Below, one piece after another: positions 48,329-56,098 of a DNA stretch of 62,412 bases. Position 1 is the stretch's first letter. Each line of letters opens with the position of its first letter. The position numbers and the translations under genes were made by a program. The stretch is taken from IMG/VR virus record IMGVR_UViG_3300042344_000078, positions 1 to 62,412 of that record; one strand, 5' to 3'. Under the pieces are notes generated by a model. It ran no database searches and was not told where the DNA came from. It was given only the letters and a program-made list of their open reading frames with translations. Origin of the DNA: a virus.

Positions 48329-48952
48329 TCACTCGTAAAGGATGTTTACAGTGCCGGCGTCATACGCATCGGTGCCGTTTACGGTAGTTAACCGCACAAA
48401 GTTTAAGGTCCCTGATAGAGATACAGATCCGCCTGAAACAAGCGAATTAGACGAACTTGACACGCCCCCGGTAAAAGCAGCCACCCATGTATTTGATGAA
48501 GCGCTTACAAGAGTTAATGTCATTATTCCATGTATTACGTTTGTCGCAGAGCCAGCGTAAATACCGAATCCAGTTGTGAAATTTGTCGCCACTGGAGTTG
48601 AATTTGGGGTGTTTGAAGCGCCGCAAAGATAGCCGGATGTTGTAGGTGTTCCGCCAGTTCCTATTTGAACTAATGGATTGCTAGTTCCATTTGTAGAAAC
48701 ACTAGCCAGCATAAGAGTAATGCGTTTCACCCATGACGGAATGCTACCAAAATCAATACTTGTTCCGCTAGTCGATGCTTGTGCAGAAGCTGTATTCAAA
48801 TAATTTTGACGCCAAACTGACCCATCATACATCTCAAGCGTAGCAAGCGTAGAGTTATAACCAGTCTGTCCAGCCGTAGCGGGAGACGGACGCCCTGCCG
48901 TTGTCCATGACGGGAATATCTCGCCGGTTGTGCCATTAAGAGTTAGCGGCAT
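48329..48952 (-). CDS. Tail fibre component, 207 aa
   Basis: A 207-residue beta-rich protein: MPLTLNGTTGEIFPSWTTAG, then RPSPATAGQTGYNSTLATLE and MYDGSVWRQNY, a short N-terminal block seen in many phage fibre proteins that shows the query-specific C-terminus as a separate domain. It probably forms an additional fibre or spike tip. It lies between two other fibre genes. Confidence 0.7.
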   Translation of the reverse strand: MPLTLNGTTGEIFPSWTTAGRPSPATAGQTGYNSTLATLEMYDGSVWRQNYLNTASAQASTSGTSIDFGSIPSWVKRITLMLASVSTNGTSNPLVQIGTGGTPTTSGYLCGASNTPNSTPVATNFTTGFGIYAGSATNVIHGIMTLTLVSASSNTWVAAFTGGVSSSSNSLVSGGSVSLSGTLNFVRLTTVNGTDAYDAGTVNILYE

Positions 48953-49000
48953 TATTCAATTCCTCGTCTGTCGGGCGCGGGTAGTCAGGATGCAACATCA

Positions 49001-49615
49001 TCACGCCGCTATTTCTATGATTGTTAAAGTAGTAGAACACGATCCACCAAAAAGCCTAGCATTGATTCCGTTAATAGCTACAGTAGCGGAAGCTGAAGGC
49101 CCAATTCTAACTCTGAATGTCGTGGCCGATGTAGTTCCTGAGGTCATATAATAGGATATGTTTAAGTTAGTCATCGCGCCAGCCGTAGTTATAAAACTTG
49201 GGACGGTAGCAAGCGCATTTGCCGTGCTGTCTTGGAATAGAGCGCCAATGGTCCACGTAAACGCCGCAGACGAATAAACGGAACCGGAGAACAGTATGTA
49301 TAGCTTGCTTGTCGCGCTTTTTGGCGTGATTGTCGCAGTAACAAACTCTGTGCCTTCGGTAATTTGTGGAATTGTATCGTCTAACGGGATTAGCGTAGTT
49401 CCAGACGCATAAGCCGCAGGTGAACTATTGACGACCTGAATTACCGCGCCAGTAGGTAAACTTGCTATCATAGTCCCAGTAACAGTCCCGCTATCAGCAG
49501 ACGTGATGATGTTGCCGGTTTTGGCCGGAAGCGTCAGCGTGTTCGTGCCAGCTATAGCCGTAGGCGTCAGCGTAATCTGACCTGAAGTTGCGCCCTTGAG
49601 GACTAAATCACCCAT
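49001..49615 (-). CDS. Tail fibre component, 204 aa
   Basis: A 204-residue protein starting MGDLVLKGATSGQITLTPTA at the TAATG junction with the long fibre gene; a start further upstream at 49630 is less likely. It has the fibre block TLTLPAKTGNIITSADSGT and a C-terminal beta domain. Its N-terminus repeats a motif of the long fibre (ATSGTVTVKAAAIAG-like), suggesting that fibre genes arose by duplication of the shared block. A tiny frame of about 20 codons fills the gap to the next gene. Confidence 0.7.
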   Translation of the reverse strand: MGDLVLKGATSGQITLTPTAIAGTNTLTLPAKTGNIITSADSGTVTGTMIASLPTGAVIQVVNSSPAAYASGTTLIPLDDTIPQITEGTEFVTATITPKSATSKLYILFSGSVYSSAAFTWTIGALFQDSTANALATVPSFITTAGAMTNLNISYYMTSGTTSATTFRVRIGPSASATVAINGINARLFGGSCSTTLTIIEIAA

Positions 49616-51765
49616 TAAACAATGCTCCACACAGAATCAGTGCTAACTGTAACGGTAATGCCAGCATTTACAGTGACGGGGCCACCTGACAAGCCATTAG
49701 AGCCAGTAGGAACCGTAAAATCTGCCGATACAGCGTTTGCGTTTAGAGATATGCCATTAGTCGATGACGTGGCAATAGCCGACAATATGCCGGTGCTAGG
49801 CGTATAGTTATACTTTGGATTCGACGTGTATATCGTCGATAGCGAACCAGTCGTAGCCGCAGCAAAGAGCGGATATAGCGCCGTTGCGGTAGTTGTATCA
49901 CTCGCAGCCGTAACACCTAGTGCAGGTGTTGACCAAGACGTTACGCCAGAACCATCCGTCGTTAGAACTTGCCCATTGGTGCCGCCAGTTGACGGCAGTT
50001 TCATCGTCCAAGTGCCTGCCGCATCCGCAACTGACAAAGACACAGTGCCAGATGTTGTGCCTTTAAAGTTCGCAATACCTGTGGCAGTAGACGTAACGCC
50101 GAGCGTTATATCGTCGTTAAATGTCGGGCTGTTCGAGAAGACCAGCGAGCCTGTGCCTGTCTCATCAGTAACAGCGGCAGCAAGATTAGCTGACGAAGGC
50201 GTTCCTAAGAATGTGAGGATGCCTGTGCCAGTTGTTGTGGTTGAAGGCGCTACGCCTGCGCCGCCGCCGATAACAAGAGCACTCGCTGTAAGAGCCGCCG
50301 AAGATGCGAGAGTGCCGGTCGCGCTATAGTAAAGAACGCCACCAGATGTTCCGCTTGTCAGCCCTGTGCCGCCAGATGCAACAGCTAATGTAGCCGATAA
50401 GCCAGCAGCCGTTCCTGTCGTATTTTGATTAAACGTGGGCCAAGTAAATGTGCCTGTAGAAAAATTACCTGACGTAGGTGTTCCTAAAACAGGCGTTGTA
50501 AATGTAGGCGATGAAAGCGTCGGAGAAGTCGCTAGGACAACATTACCTGTGCCTGTGGTTGCAAGTTCACCAAGAACGCCAGCGTTATCATAAAGAATAC
50601 GCCCCGACGTGCCGCCTGTGATCGCAGTTGTGCCAACTGTCAGACCCGACGCAACCGTCGTCCATGACAGCGCGCCAGAACCGTTTGTTATCAGAACTTG
50701 ACCATTTGTGCCGTCAGCCGTTGGCAGCGTATAAGTAACCGCAGCGGAAGCGTTGCCACCTTGAATCGTTGTCGCATTGGCGCTTAAGGCGTTATAAAAA
50801 GCTATCTTGCCTGTCGTGGCAGACGCTACACCAAGGGATAGAGCTGCGGTGGCTTTATCAAAATTAAAGGCCGCGTTACCGGCCATGCTGCCAGCGTCAT
50901 TAAACTGAACATTCTTATCAATACCTGCGGCGTTACCCGCTGCGCCACCCGCCGATGCCCATGATGTATTACCGAGGCCATCAGTGACGAGCACATAACC
51001 AGATATACCATTTGATGCTGGCAACTGGAATGTTGTTGTCCCTGCGATAGCAGCCGCTTTTACTGTTACTGTACCTGACGTAGAGCCAATAAAAGTCGCT
51101 GTGCCAGTGAGTGTAGGCGAGCCAATCGTTGGACCTGTACCAAATACTAAAGCCCCAGCGCCCGTTTCATCCGTGACAGCCGAACGGAGATTCGCGCTCG
51201 ATGGCGTCTCCAAGAACGTCGCAACACCTGACCCAAGGCCGTCAACGCCTGTGCTAATAGGTAATCCCGTCGCATTTGCCAATATCGCTGAAGATGGGGT
51301 GCCAAGAGCAGGTGTAACGAGTGTAGGGCTGTTTGATAAGACAATGCTGCCAGAACCAGTGACATTCTGCCCAAGAGCCGTGGCGACACCTGTGCCGAAA
51401 GATGTGATGCCCGTGCCGCCATTAAGAACCGGCAATACACCTGTGACACCAGTTGTAAGCGGGAGGCCCGTGACATTGGTCATCGTGCCGCTGGATGGGG
51501 TGCCTAATGCACCACCAGAATAAAGAAATGTACCGCCGCTACCGAAGTTAACAGAGACACCGTCATTACCATTCAGCGTAATTGTGTTGTTAACTGAAAA
51601 CGTCTTGCCTGCCGCAATAGAAATCGTGCCGTTCGAGCCAAATACAAAGTTCTTTAAGTATTGCGAGGTGACATAATAGTTCTGCCCAGACCTAGCAATG
51701 GGGATAGCATCGGCAGCTTGAGAAGAGCCGCCGTCTTCAAGTTCAGAAATCTTAAGATCGGTCAT
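49615..51765 (-). CDS. Long tail fibre shaft protein, 716 aa
   Basis: A 716-residue protein made of repeated fibre blocks. It starts MTDLKISELEDGGSSQAADA, an N-terminal part found in fibres attached to podovirus tails, then repeats of the form LVLATSPTLSSPTFTTPVLG, GTPSSGTMTNVTGLPLTTG and SGTVTVKAAAIAGTTTFQLP. This gives a long trimeric beta shaft. The repeats invite recombination and so length variation. AGAGGT precedes the start; a terminator lies upstream. Confidence 0.85.
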   Translation of the reverse strand: MTDLKISELEDGGSSQAADAIPIARSGQNYYVTSQYLKNFVFGSNGTISIAAGKTFSVNNTITLNGNDGVSVNFGSGGTFLYSGGALGTPSSGTMTNVTGLPLTTGVTGVLPVLNGGTGITSFGTGVATALGQNVTGSGSIVLSNSPTLVTPALGTPSSAILANATGLPISTGVDGLGSGVATFLETPSSANLRSAVTDETGAGALVFGTGPTIGSPTLTGTATFIGSTSGTVTVKAAAIAGTTTFQLPASNGISGYVLVTDGLGNTSWASAGGAAGNAAGIDKNVQFNDAGSMAGNAAFNFDKATAALSLGVASATTGKIAFYNALSANATTIQGGNASAAVTYTLPTADGTNGQVLITNGSGALSWTTVASGLTVGTTAITGGTSGRILYDNAGVLGELATTGTGNVVLATSPTLSSPTFTTPVLGTPTSGNFSTGTFTWPTFNQNTTGTAAGLSATLAVASGGTGLTSGTSGGVLYYSATGTLASSAALTASALVIGGGAGVAPSTTTTGTGILTFLGTPSSANLAAAVTDETGTGSLVFSNSPTFNDDITLGVTSTATGIANFKGTTSGTVSLSVADAAGTWTMKLPSTGGTNGQVLTTDGSGVTSWSTPALGVTAASDTTTATALYPLFAAATTGSLSTIYTSNPKYNYTPSTGILSAIATSSTNGISLNANAVSADFTVPTGSNGLSGGPVTVNAGITVTVSTDSVWSIV

Positions 51766-51821
51766 ACAAAGAACCTCTAGGCGCTACCTGAGCATACCGT
51801 AGAGAACTCAGATATGCAAAC

Positions 51822-51863
51822 AAAAAACCCCGGCGGCACAAGGGGGAGGAAACACCGCCGGGG
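51822..51863 (-). terminator. Rho-independent terminator before the long fibre gene
   Basis: On the minus strand CCCCGGCGG (51863-51855), loop, CCGCCGGGG (51836-51828), then TTTTTT (51827-51822). The perfect 9-bp stem and T-run should stop or strongly reduce transcription that began upstream of the terminase, so the fibre and head genes probably have another promoter, or an antiterminator acts. Confidence 0.85.
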
Positions 51864-51942
51864 TGGAGTTTAGACTAGAGGCAATGAACAACCGGGAGGT
51901 TCGTTCACCACTGGTGATAACATGAGTTAAACCGCCTGTCTA

Positions 51943-52287
51943 CTAAGCGCTGCGTAACGCCAGCGTAAAGTCAACATTGTCGCTCGTGCCACCGGACACC
52001 GTCGGCTTAATGTACACAGCGTAGATATTGATCTGCTGGAACTGTGCCGTAGATGTAGCCGACACCGTCGTGCCGCCTGAGTCTTTGAGGTCCGTCCATG
52101 TCGTCCCATCGTTGCTGTACTGCAACTTGGCCGTCGCCCCACCAAACGTCCCGCCAATCAGCAGAGACGCAATGGACCCGCTGGGCACAGCGAACTTAAG
52201 CGGCGTATCCGTCGAGGTGGTGATGCCCGTCCACTTGACAGTAGGCACACCTGCAACAATCGACACAACTGGTGATATATCAGCCAT
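51943..52287 (-). CDS. Beta-rich virion protein, 114 aa
   Basis: A 114-residue protein: MADISPVVSIVAGVPTVKWT, SGSIASLLIGGTFGGATAKL and YSNDGTTWTDLKDSGGTT form an immunoglobulin-like or galactose-binding beta sandwich. AAGGAG precedes the start. Small proteins of this sort next to the terminase gene are often decoration or minor virion proteins. A terminator follows. Confidence 0.6.
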   Translation of the reverse strand: MADISPVVSIVAGVPTVKWTGITTSTDTPLKFAVPSGSIASLLIGGTFGGATAKLQYSNDGTTWTDLKDSGGTTVSATSTAQFQQINIYAVYIKPTVSGGTSDNVDFTLALRSA

Positions 52288-52297
52288 TTACAACTCC

Positions 52298-53686
52298 TTA
52301 CGTCCACCCTGCAGCCATCGCAGGCTTAACTTCCCTCCGCGCCAACAACGTCCCGCCATCAGCCACTTGAGCTATGTGGAGCATGAGGTACTGTAATGCC
52401 TCAGCCACGTGGGAGTGCGCGTTCTTATCAATGACCCCGTCACCCTTGGGCTTGTAGCGATACCCGCCCATCATGGCCGCTTTAAGGTGTGTGCAGCGTG
52501 GGTCAACGAGAAACGCCGGGTCGCCATCTACTTGGCGCATGAGATAGTCATCGACCGCGTTTATGCGCGCCGCAACGGAGTTGGTCCGCGCTGGCATAAC
52601 CTTAAGCCCCTCAGCCTTGATGATGTCCACCGCGCTGCGTTCGTCAGTCTGTGCTCTCTGCGTCCCTGCCGGATCGACCACAACAAACACAGGCGCACCA
52701 GAAAACTGTTCATAGAGCAACGGCTTGAGCACGGTCCGAATGAAGCGTTGAACCCCCATGTCGAAGCTGACTGCTTCAGCAAATATCAGTGCGCGCCCGC
52801 GCGGGTCTTGCTGTCCAATGACGGCGGCAGGTGTGAGTCCAAGGTCCATTCCCACAATGATTGGGCGAACTCCGTTGGTAATGTGACGGAGTCGAGAAGT
52901 GGCCATATGATAGTCTGCTCGGAAGTATTTGTAAACAGGAAGACCTGCACTGGATAGTCCGTACTCTCCGTCAATATAAACCCTAATGTATTCATCGGAC
53001 CGACCCTGTGTATCATAATACCCGTCGGGCAAATTTTCGATGTTTTCGGCATAGGGGCTGCGTCCTGACGGTTGCTTAAACACATCCCATCCGTTGTCGT
53101 TGGCGCTGACGCCATCGGCGGGACTAAGGTGCTCAAGCTGGTAATACCACCATGTATCCATGGTCGGCGGGTTGGTGTCGCCCCACATCCCATGCCACGT
53201 GGGACCACCGTCTTTCTTGGAAGGGAAACGTCCAATGCGTTTAGACATCGCATCGACGATGTCTGGGTGGATGTCCCGGCACTCGTTAAACCACGCGCCA
53301 GTAAGCTCAAGAGAATTGAGGTTAGCCACATCATCGGCGTCATCCAGCGCACGAAACATGATCTCACTCTCGACATCGCCCACCCTGAAGAAGTAAGTCT
53401 TGGTCGTCCGCATGTAGTCGCCACACACACCCGGCGGGAACCAATCCAGAAACGTCTTGATCGTCGTGTCCTGAAGCTGCCTCGCCGTCTCACGCACCAC
53501 AGCGAAGCGGGTCTTGCGCACTCCTTGGCTATTCGGCTCCTGCGCGCTCGCACGCCTGATTACCTCAAAGCTGCATGTGACCGATTTACCACTACCAACT
53601 GGACCTAACAGGACGCGCATCTTGGCGTCCGACTTCATAAACTTAACACCAGTAGGCGGCGGTGTGTAGTCAATATCAAGAGCCAT
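52298..53686 (-). CDS. terL: Terminase large subunit
   Basis: A 462-residue packaging motor. The ATPase part has Walker A GPVGSGKS (28-35) and a Walker B ending ELTGAWFNE with E135 as likely catalytic glutamate. The nuclease part has D281 (GMDLGLTP), D338 (VVVDPAG) and a later acidic residue in DGVIDKNAHSHVAEALQY. It cuts phage concatemers and pumps DNA into the head through the portal. No clear ribosome-binding site is seen at the start; an overlapping small frame upstream may couple translation. Confidence 0.9.
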   Translation of the reverse strand: MALDIDYTPPPTGVKFMKSDAKMRVLLGPVGSGKSVTCSFEVIRRASAQEPNSQGVRKTRFAVVRETARQLQDTTIKTFLDWFPPGVCGDYMRTTKTYFFRVGDVESEIMFRALDDADDVANLNSLELTGAWFNECRDIHPDIVDAMSKRIGRFPSKKDGGPTWHGMWGDTNPPTMDTWWYYQLEHLSPADGVSANDNGWDVFKQPSGRSPYAENIENLPDGYYDTQGRSDEYIRVYIDGEYGLSSAGLPVYKYFRADYHMATSRLRHITNGVRPIIVGMDLGLTPAAVIGQQDPRGRALIFAEAVSFDMGVQRFIRTVLKPLLYEQFSGAPVFVVVDPAGTQRAQTDERSAVDIIKAEGLKVMPARTNSVAARINAVDDYLMRQVDGDPAFLVDPRCTHLKAAMMGGYRYKPKGDGVIDKNAHSHVAEALQYLMLHIAQVADGGTLLARREVKPAMAAGWT

Positions 53687-53783
53687 CAGACAACACCATG
53701 ATCCGGTAAATTACGCCCACACGCTTGGTTTTGAGTATCTTAGTCTGATAGGACAGGTTCTGGATTGTCAACAACTTTTCCAT
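53676..53783 (-). CDS. Possible small protein between terminase genes, 35 aa
   Basis: An open frame MEKLLTIQNLSYQTKILKTK ending VLSDGS overlaps the terminase large subunit start by eleven bases and fills most of the gap after the small subunit. The sequence looks protein-like and the frame stays open further upstream into the small subunit gene. There is no ribosome-binding site. It may be real and coupled, or a relic; confidence is low. Confidence 0.3.
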   Translation of the reverse strand: MEKLLTIQNLSYQTKILKTKRVGVIYRIMVLSDGS

Positions 53784-53811
53784 CAGAGTCGCTTCGCTTA
53801 GACTTGTGAAG

Positions 53812-54375
53812 TCAAACGTCGCTGGCTTCGGCCTCAATCTCAGAGTCTGCAGGAGTTGACGCATCAACGTCGATAAGCCTTGCACTTCCAAGCTCCTGAC
53901 CCCCGAGATTTATCATTATGCGCACGCCGCCAGCCGCGCCGGAATCCACTGGTTCATTCTTCGGCTCCAGCCCAGCCCACTTTACCGTAGACTTAATGAG
54001 ATCAGCCTTCACCGCTGCGCTTACGTCTGGATTATGGATCAAACACCACGATGTTGTGAGAAGCTCTTCAGCCTGCAGCCGCGCCTTGGTCTTGAAGAGA
54101 ATGCCCTTGTCACGAATCTCGTCCCGATAGCCTTCCACCTTCTTGAGAAAGATCGGGTCCTTATTGAATGACAACAAGTCTTGCGCTTGGATGCTGTGCC
54201 GCTCCAAAATTTCATCGACCTCCTCACCACTGCCCTCAAGTCTGAGCGCAATGTCGAAGGCTAGGCGGTTTGTCCAACGCGTGGAGTCGTATGCAAGTGA
54301 CATGTGGAGAAAGTAAACTGGGATTGCGGGGATGGCAAGTTGTGAGATTTTCCGAGACTTGTGTATTTTCTTCAT
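53812..54375 (-). CDS. Terminase small subunit (putative)
   Basis: A 187-residue protein just upstream of the large subunit gene. Its core is helical (FNKDPIFLKKVEGYRDEIRD, KARLQAEELLTTSWCLIHNP, AVKADLIKSTVKWAGLEPKN), like many terminase small subunits that recognise the packaging site. The start is uncertain: ATG at 54375 or at 54303 (MSLAYDSTRW), neither with a strong ribosome site. An operator lies 17 bases upstream of 54375, so late transcription is probably controlled there. Confidence 0.65.
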   Translation of the reverse strand: MKKIHKSRKISQLAIPAIPVYFLHMSLAYDSTRWTNRLAFDIALRLEGSGEEVDEILERHSIQAQDLLSFNKDPIFLKKVEGYRDEIRDKGILFKTKARLQAEELLTTSWCLIHNPDVSAAVKADLIKSTVKWAGLEPKNEPVDSGAAGGVRIMINLGGQELGSARLIDVDASTPADSEIEAEASDV

Positions 54376-54391
54376 AGCTTCACCCCTGAGC

Positions 54392-54410
54392 TTGTGTATT
54401 TTTTACACAA
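54392..54410. promoter_or_regulatory. Operator A, perfect TTGTG-N9-CACAA
   Basis: TTGTG (54392-54396), nine bases, CACAA (54406-54410); the palindrome extends to TTGTGTA-N5-TACACAA. It lies just upstream of the first gene of the minus-strand late operon. A further half site TTGTG occurs near 54361. I see no clear minus-strand sigma-70 promoter here. Confidence 0.65.
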
Positions 54411-54600
54411 CTTCGTTTTTTGGGGTCTTGTTTTACGAGGTTTACTACACACTGGCTGGGCCTCGCGCGCGTCAGTCCATGTGGCCCCTCCCCTGCCTAC
54501 CCCACTCTGTTGTCATACAGAACGGCCTTGGTTGACATTCATGTTGACATACTATGCCTACGGCCTAGTCTAAGGCATAAGCTATTGATATTGCAGCGAT
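54411..54600. other. Divergent intergenic region between late and early operons
   Basis: No convincing gene is seen. Two additional TTGACA boxes lie at 54532-54537 and 54544-54549, each without a good -10 hexamer at 16-18 bp. The late promoter on the minus strand is expected here, but I cannot identify it. Confidence 0.4.
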
Positions 54601-54628
54601 TTGACAACGGCCCCGACTTGTGCATAAT
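54601..54628 (+). promoter_or_regulatory. Early sigma-70-like promoter, best consensus match
   Basis: TTGACA (54601-54606), 16 bp, CATAAT (54623-54628). It is the strongest promoter in the window by match. Its -10 is overlapped by operator B (54618-54636). It would transcribe the plus-strand small genes from 54682. Confidence 0.8.
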
Positions 54629-54636
54629 GGACACAA
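54618..54636. promoter_or_regulatory. Operator B, perfect TTGTG-N9-CACAA
   Basis: TTGTG (54618-54622), nine bases, CACAA (54632-54636). It covers the -10 box of the promoter at 54601, an arrangement that fits repression by blocking RNA polymerase. Confidence 0.65.
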
Positions 54637-54664
54637 CCCCCGGACTGGCCGGAGGGTTTAGGCA

Positions 54665-54748
54665 ATGGAAAGGTTAAGACTATGGCAATCGCTTCTAAGA
54701 AAACCGCTCAGGTCGAATCAGTCTCTAATGAGCAACTTTTTGAGATGA
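54665..54748 (+). CDS. Possible leader peptide, 27 aa
   Basis: An ATG at 54665 has a strong ribosome-binding site (GGAGGG) and the same GGCAATG context as the gene starts at 5777 and 56202. It opens a 27-codon frame (MERLRLWQSLLRKPLRS...) that overlaps the start of the next gene. Either this is a short translated leader, or it is chance. Its position suggests translational control of the gene at 54682. Confidence 0.3.
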   Translation: MERLRLWQSLLRKPLRSNQSLMSNFLR

Positions 54749-54981
54749 TAAAGCGCCTACAGGCTGAAAATGCTACGTTAAAGGCTGCTAAGGCTACCCC
54801 TACTAATCGCTTTACTGTTAAACTCTCTCCCTCTGGTAAAGGTAATCTTTGCATATACGGCCTGTCACGGTATCCGTTTAGCTTCTATCGTAATCAGATT
54901 GAGGCTATTCTGGAAAACGCTGAAATCATTAAAGATTTTATCTCCAAAAACGAGCCTGCCCTGTCTAAAAAAGGCGAATAA
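54682..54981 (+). CDS. Small early protein with helical N-terminus, 99 aa
   Basis: A 99-residue protein: MAIASKKTAQVESVSNEQLF is followed by a short coiled coil (MIKRLQAENATLKAAKATP), then a compact part NRFTVKLSPSGKGNLCIYGL with a helix IEAILENAEIIKDFI. The KLSPSGKGNLCIYGL part resembles small phage proteins with a conserved G-rich strand. GGAAAGG lies upstream. It is the first gene from the promoter at 54601. Role unknown, maybe host takeover. Confidence 0.65.
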   Translation: MAIASKKTAQVESVSNEQLFEMIKRLQAENATLKAAKATPTNRFTVKLSPSGKGNLCIYGLSRYPFSFYRNQIEAILENAEIIKDFISKNEPALSKKGE

Positions 54982-54992
54982 TCTCTATCACT

Positions 54993-55020
54993 GGCCGGGG
55001 CTAGTCCCCGGCCTTTTCTC
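54993..55020 (+). terminator. Rho-independent terminator
   Basis: GGCCGGGG (54993-55000), loop CTAGT, CCCCGGCC (55006-55013), then TTTTCTC. The strong 8-bp stem follows the stop of the preceding gene by eleven bases. Confidence 0.9.
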
Positions 55021-55043
55021 GTTTCCTGCCAAGAGGTTATACC

Positions 55044-55205
55044 ATGCAAAAAATTAACGAAATCGCAATCGTTCGCCATTACAAGGGCAAGAGCCGCACA
55101 ATTCTGGTGAGCGTTTATGCCAAGCGGAAACGCGCTGTCTCCAAGGCGCTAGTCGAAAAATACGGGTTTAACCTGAAAGGGGCGGAAAATGCTGCCAGAG
55201 CTTGA
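55044..55205 (+). CDS. Small basic protein, 53 aa
   Basis: A 53-residue frame beginning MQKINEIAIVRHYKGKSRTI and ending KGAENAARA, with AAGAGG upstream. It is basic and has a beta-beta-helix feel (LVSVYAKRKRAVSKALVEKY). It lies between two terminators in the control region, so it may have its own low expression or read-through. Function unknown; nucleic acid binding is possible. Confidence 0.55.
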   Translation: MQKINEIAIVRHYKGKSRTILVSVYAKRKRAVSKALVEKYGFNLKGAENAARA

Positions 55206-55257
55206 TCTATTAGCAGCGGCGCTAGTCGCCGTTCTCGCCTCGCAATATCTTTTCTAA
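55189..55257 (+). CDS. Possible hydrophobic micro-peptide, 22 aa
   Basis: An ATG at 55189, preceded by GGGGCGG, opens a 22-codon frame MLPELDLLAAALVAVLASQY plus LF, almost one perfect transmembrane helix. It overlaps the previous gene by 17 bases and ends before the terminator at 55264. Length is short, so chance cannot be excluded. Confidence 0.35.
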   Translation: MLPELDLLAAALVAVLASQYLF

Positions 55258-55263
55258 TAACTA

Positions 55264-55290
55264 GGCCGGGATTTTCCCGGCCTTTTCTTT
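55264..55290 (+). terminator. Rho-independent terminator
   Basis: GGCCGGG (55264-55270), loop ATTTT, CCCGGCC (55276-55282), then TTTTCTTT. The sequence is related to the terminator at 54993. Confidence 0.85.
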
Positions 55291-55311
55291 ACCCGTTTGT
55301 TTACATTCATG

Positions 55312-55345
55312 GGATAGGCTAGGAAGGCTCAGGAATAGCCTATCC
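55312..55345. repeat. Perfect 10-bp inverted repeat
   Basis: GGATAGGCTA (55312-55321) and TAGCCTATCC (55336-55345), loop of 14 bases, followed by TGTTTTCC. It may be a third terminator in tandem or a protein-binding site at the edge of the control region. Confidence 0.7.
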
Positions 55346-55483
55346 TGTTTTCCGGTAGGGTAGTAGCGCCCCGGTTCTAAATCACTCCCTGCGCCGCTCC
55401 CTACCCGTTCTAGCGCCTACCCCATACCCGGTGCGACCCTGCCTCGGCGCAACGCGCCGATCCTCCCCGAACGGTCAAGATTT

Positions 55484-55516
55484 AGCTAATGGCAAAGCAC
55501 AAGCTAATGGCAAAGC
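55484..55516. repeat. 15-bp direct repeat
   Basis: AGCTAATGGCAAAGC at 55484-55498 and again at 55502-55516, spacing 18 bp from start to start. It lies between the structured GC-rich part and the AT-rich part of the control region. Confidence 0.8.
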
Positions 55517-55581
55517 TATAGGCTAGGATTATTTTCTCTATATCCAATAGGTTTAGCCATGATTTTGTAGACATATATTTC

Positions 55582-55631
55582 ACTCAAGGGTTACCGGGCG
55601 CACCAAAAATGCTACTCAAGGGTTACCGGGC
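55582..55631. repeat. 18-bp direct repeat spaced 32 bp
   Basis: ACTCAAGGGTTACCGGGC at 55582-55599 and 55614-55631. The 32-bp period is close to three helical turns, so proteins bound to both would lie on the same face of DNA. Confidence 0.85.
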
Positions 55632-55716
55632 CAAGTATTTGATTTTATTGAGTTAATCTAACAATCTAAAATTTAGGGCAACAATCCAAAAGAAACTTAC
55701 ACTCGGTTTTGCCCCG

Positions 55717-56098
55717 AAACTTTACATTTTAATACCATATGTGTTTGTTTTTCCTATATATATATATAGAGTTTAAGATAAATAATCTAATAATATAGAG
55801 AAATTTGTGTCTTCCTTTCCAAATTTTCAAATTTTTGTTCCACACACGAAAACGCGGCGTCACTCTCTCCCCTCCAAAAATTTTATTTTTTGGTGACCCC
55901 TACGAAAAAATTTTAGATTATTTATATTATTGTTGTTTTCAAAGGCATTTCTCCGATACATTTTAGATTATTGCCATATTGTTGCCACAATTTTTAGATT
56001 ATCGCATGTAAAGTTTCCCTCCAAAACTTTACATTTTGTGGCTCCCATTACCAAACTTTACATCCGTGTAAAGTTTCAGTCTACAAACAAACTTTACA
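55717..56098. repeat. Six AAACTTTACA iterons, both orientations
   Basis: Perfect copies at 55717-55726, 56024-56033, 56053-56062 and 56089-56098, and reversed (TGTAAAGTTT) at 56007-56016 and 56067-56076. The pair 56053/56067 forms a perfect inverted repeat with a four-base TCCG centre. Five of six lie within 92 bp just before the operator and promoter at 56124-56186. Confidence 0.85.
55911..56002. repeat. Three AT-rich direct repeats TTTTAGATTAT
   Basis: Copies at 55911-55921, 55961-55971 and 55992-56002; the first two continue with a further T. Related forms (AATCTAA on the plus strand) occur near 55660 and 55785. This is the kind of AT-rich repeat that melts at origins. Confidence 0.75.

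Noticed and set aside
48953-49003. About 20-codon frame between two fibre genes
   Set aside because: It has no features beyond bridging the gap; too short to support as a gene.
54420-54677. Plus-strand ORFs in the divergent region
   Set aside because: They run through the promoters and operator B and have no ribosome-binding site.
55582-55631. CRISPR array
   Set aside because: Only two direct repeats, both short, with one spacer-like gap, next to other repeat types; no cas genes.
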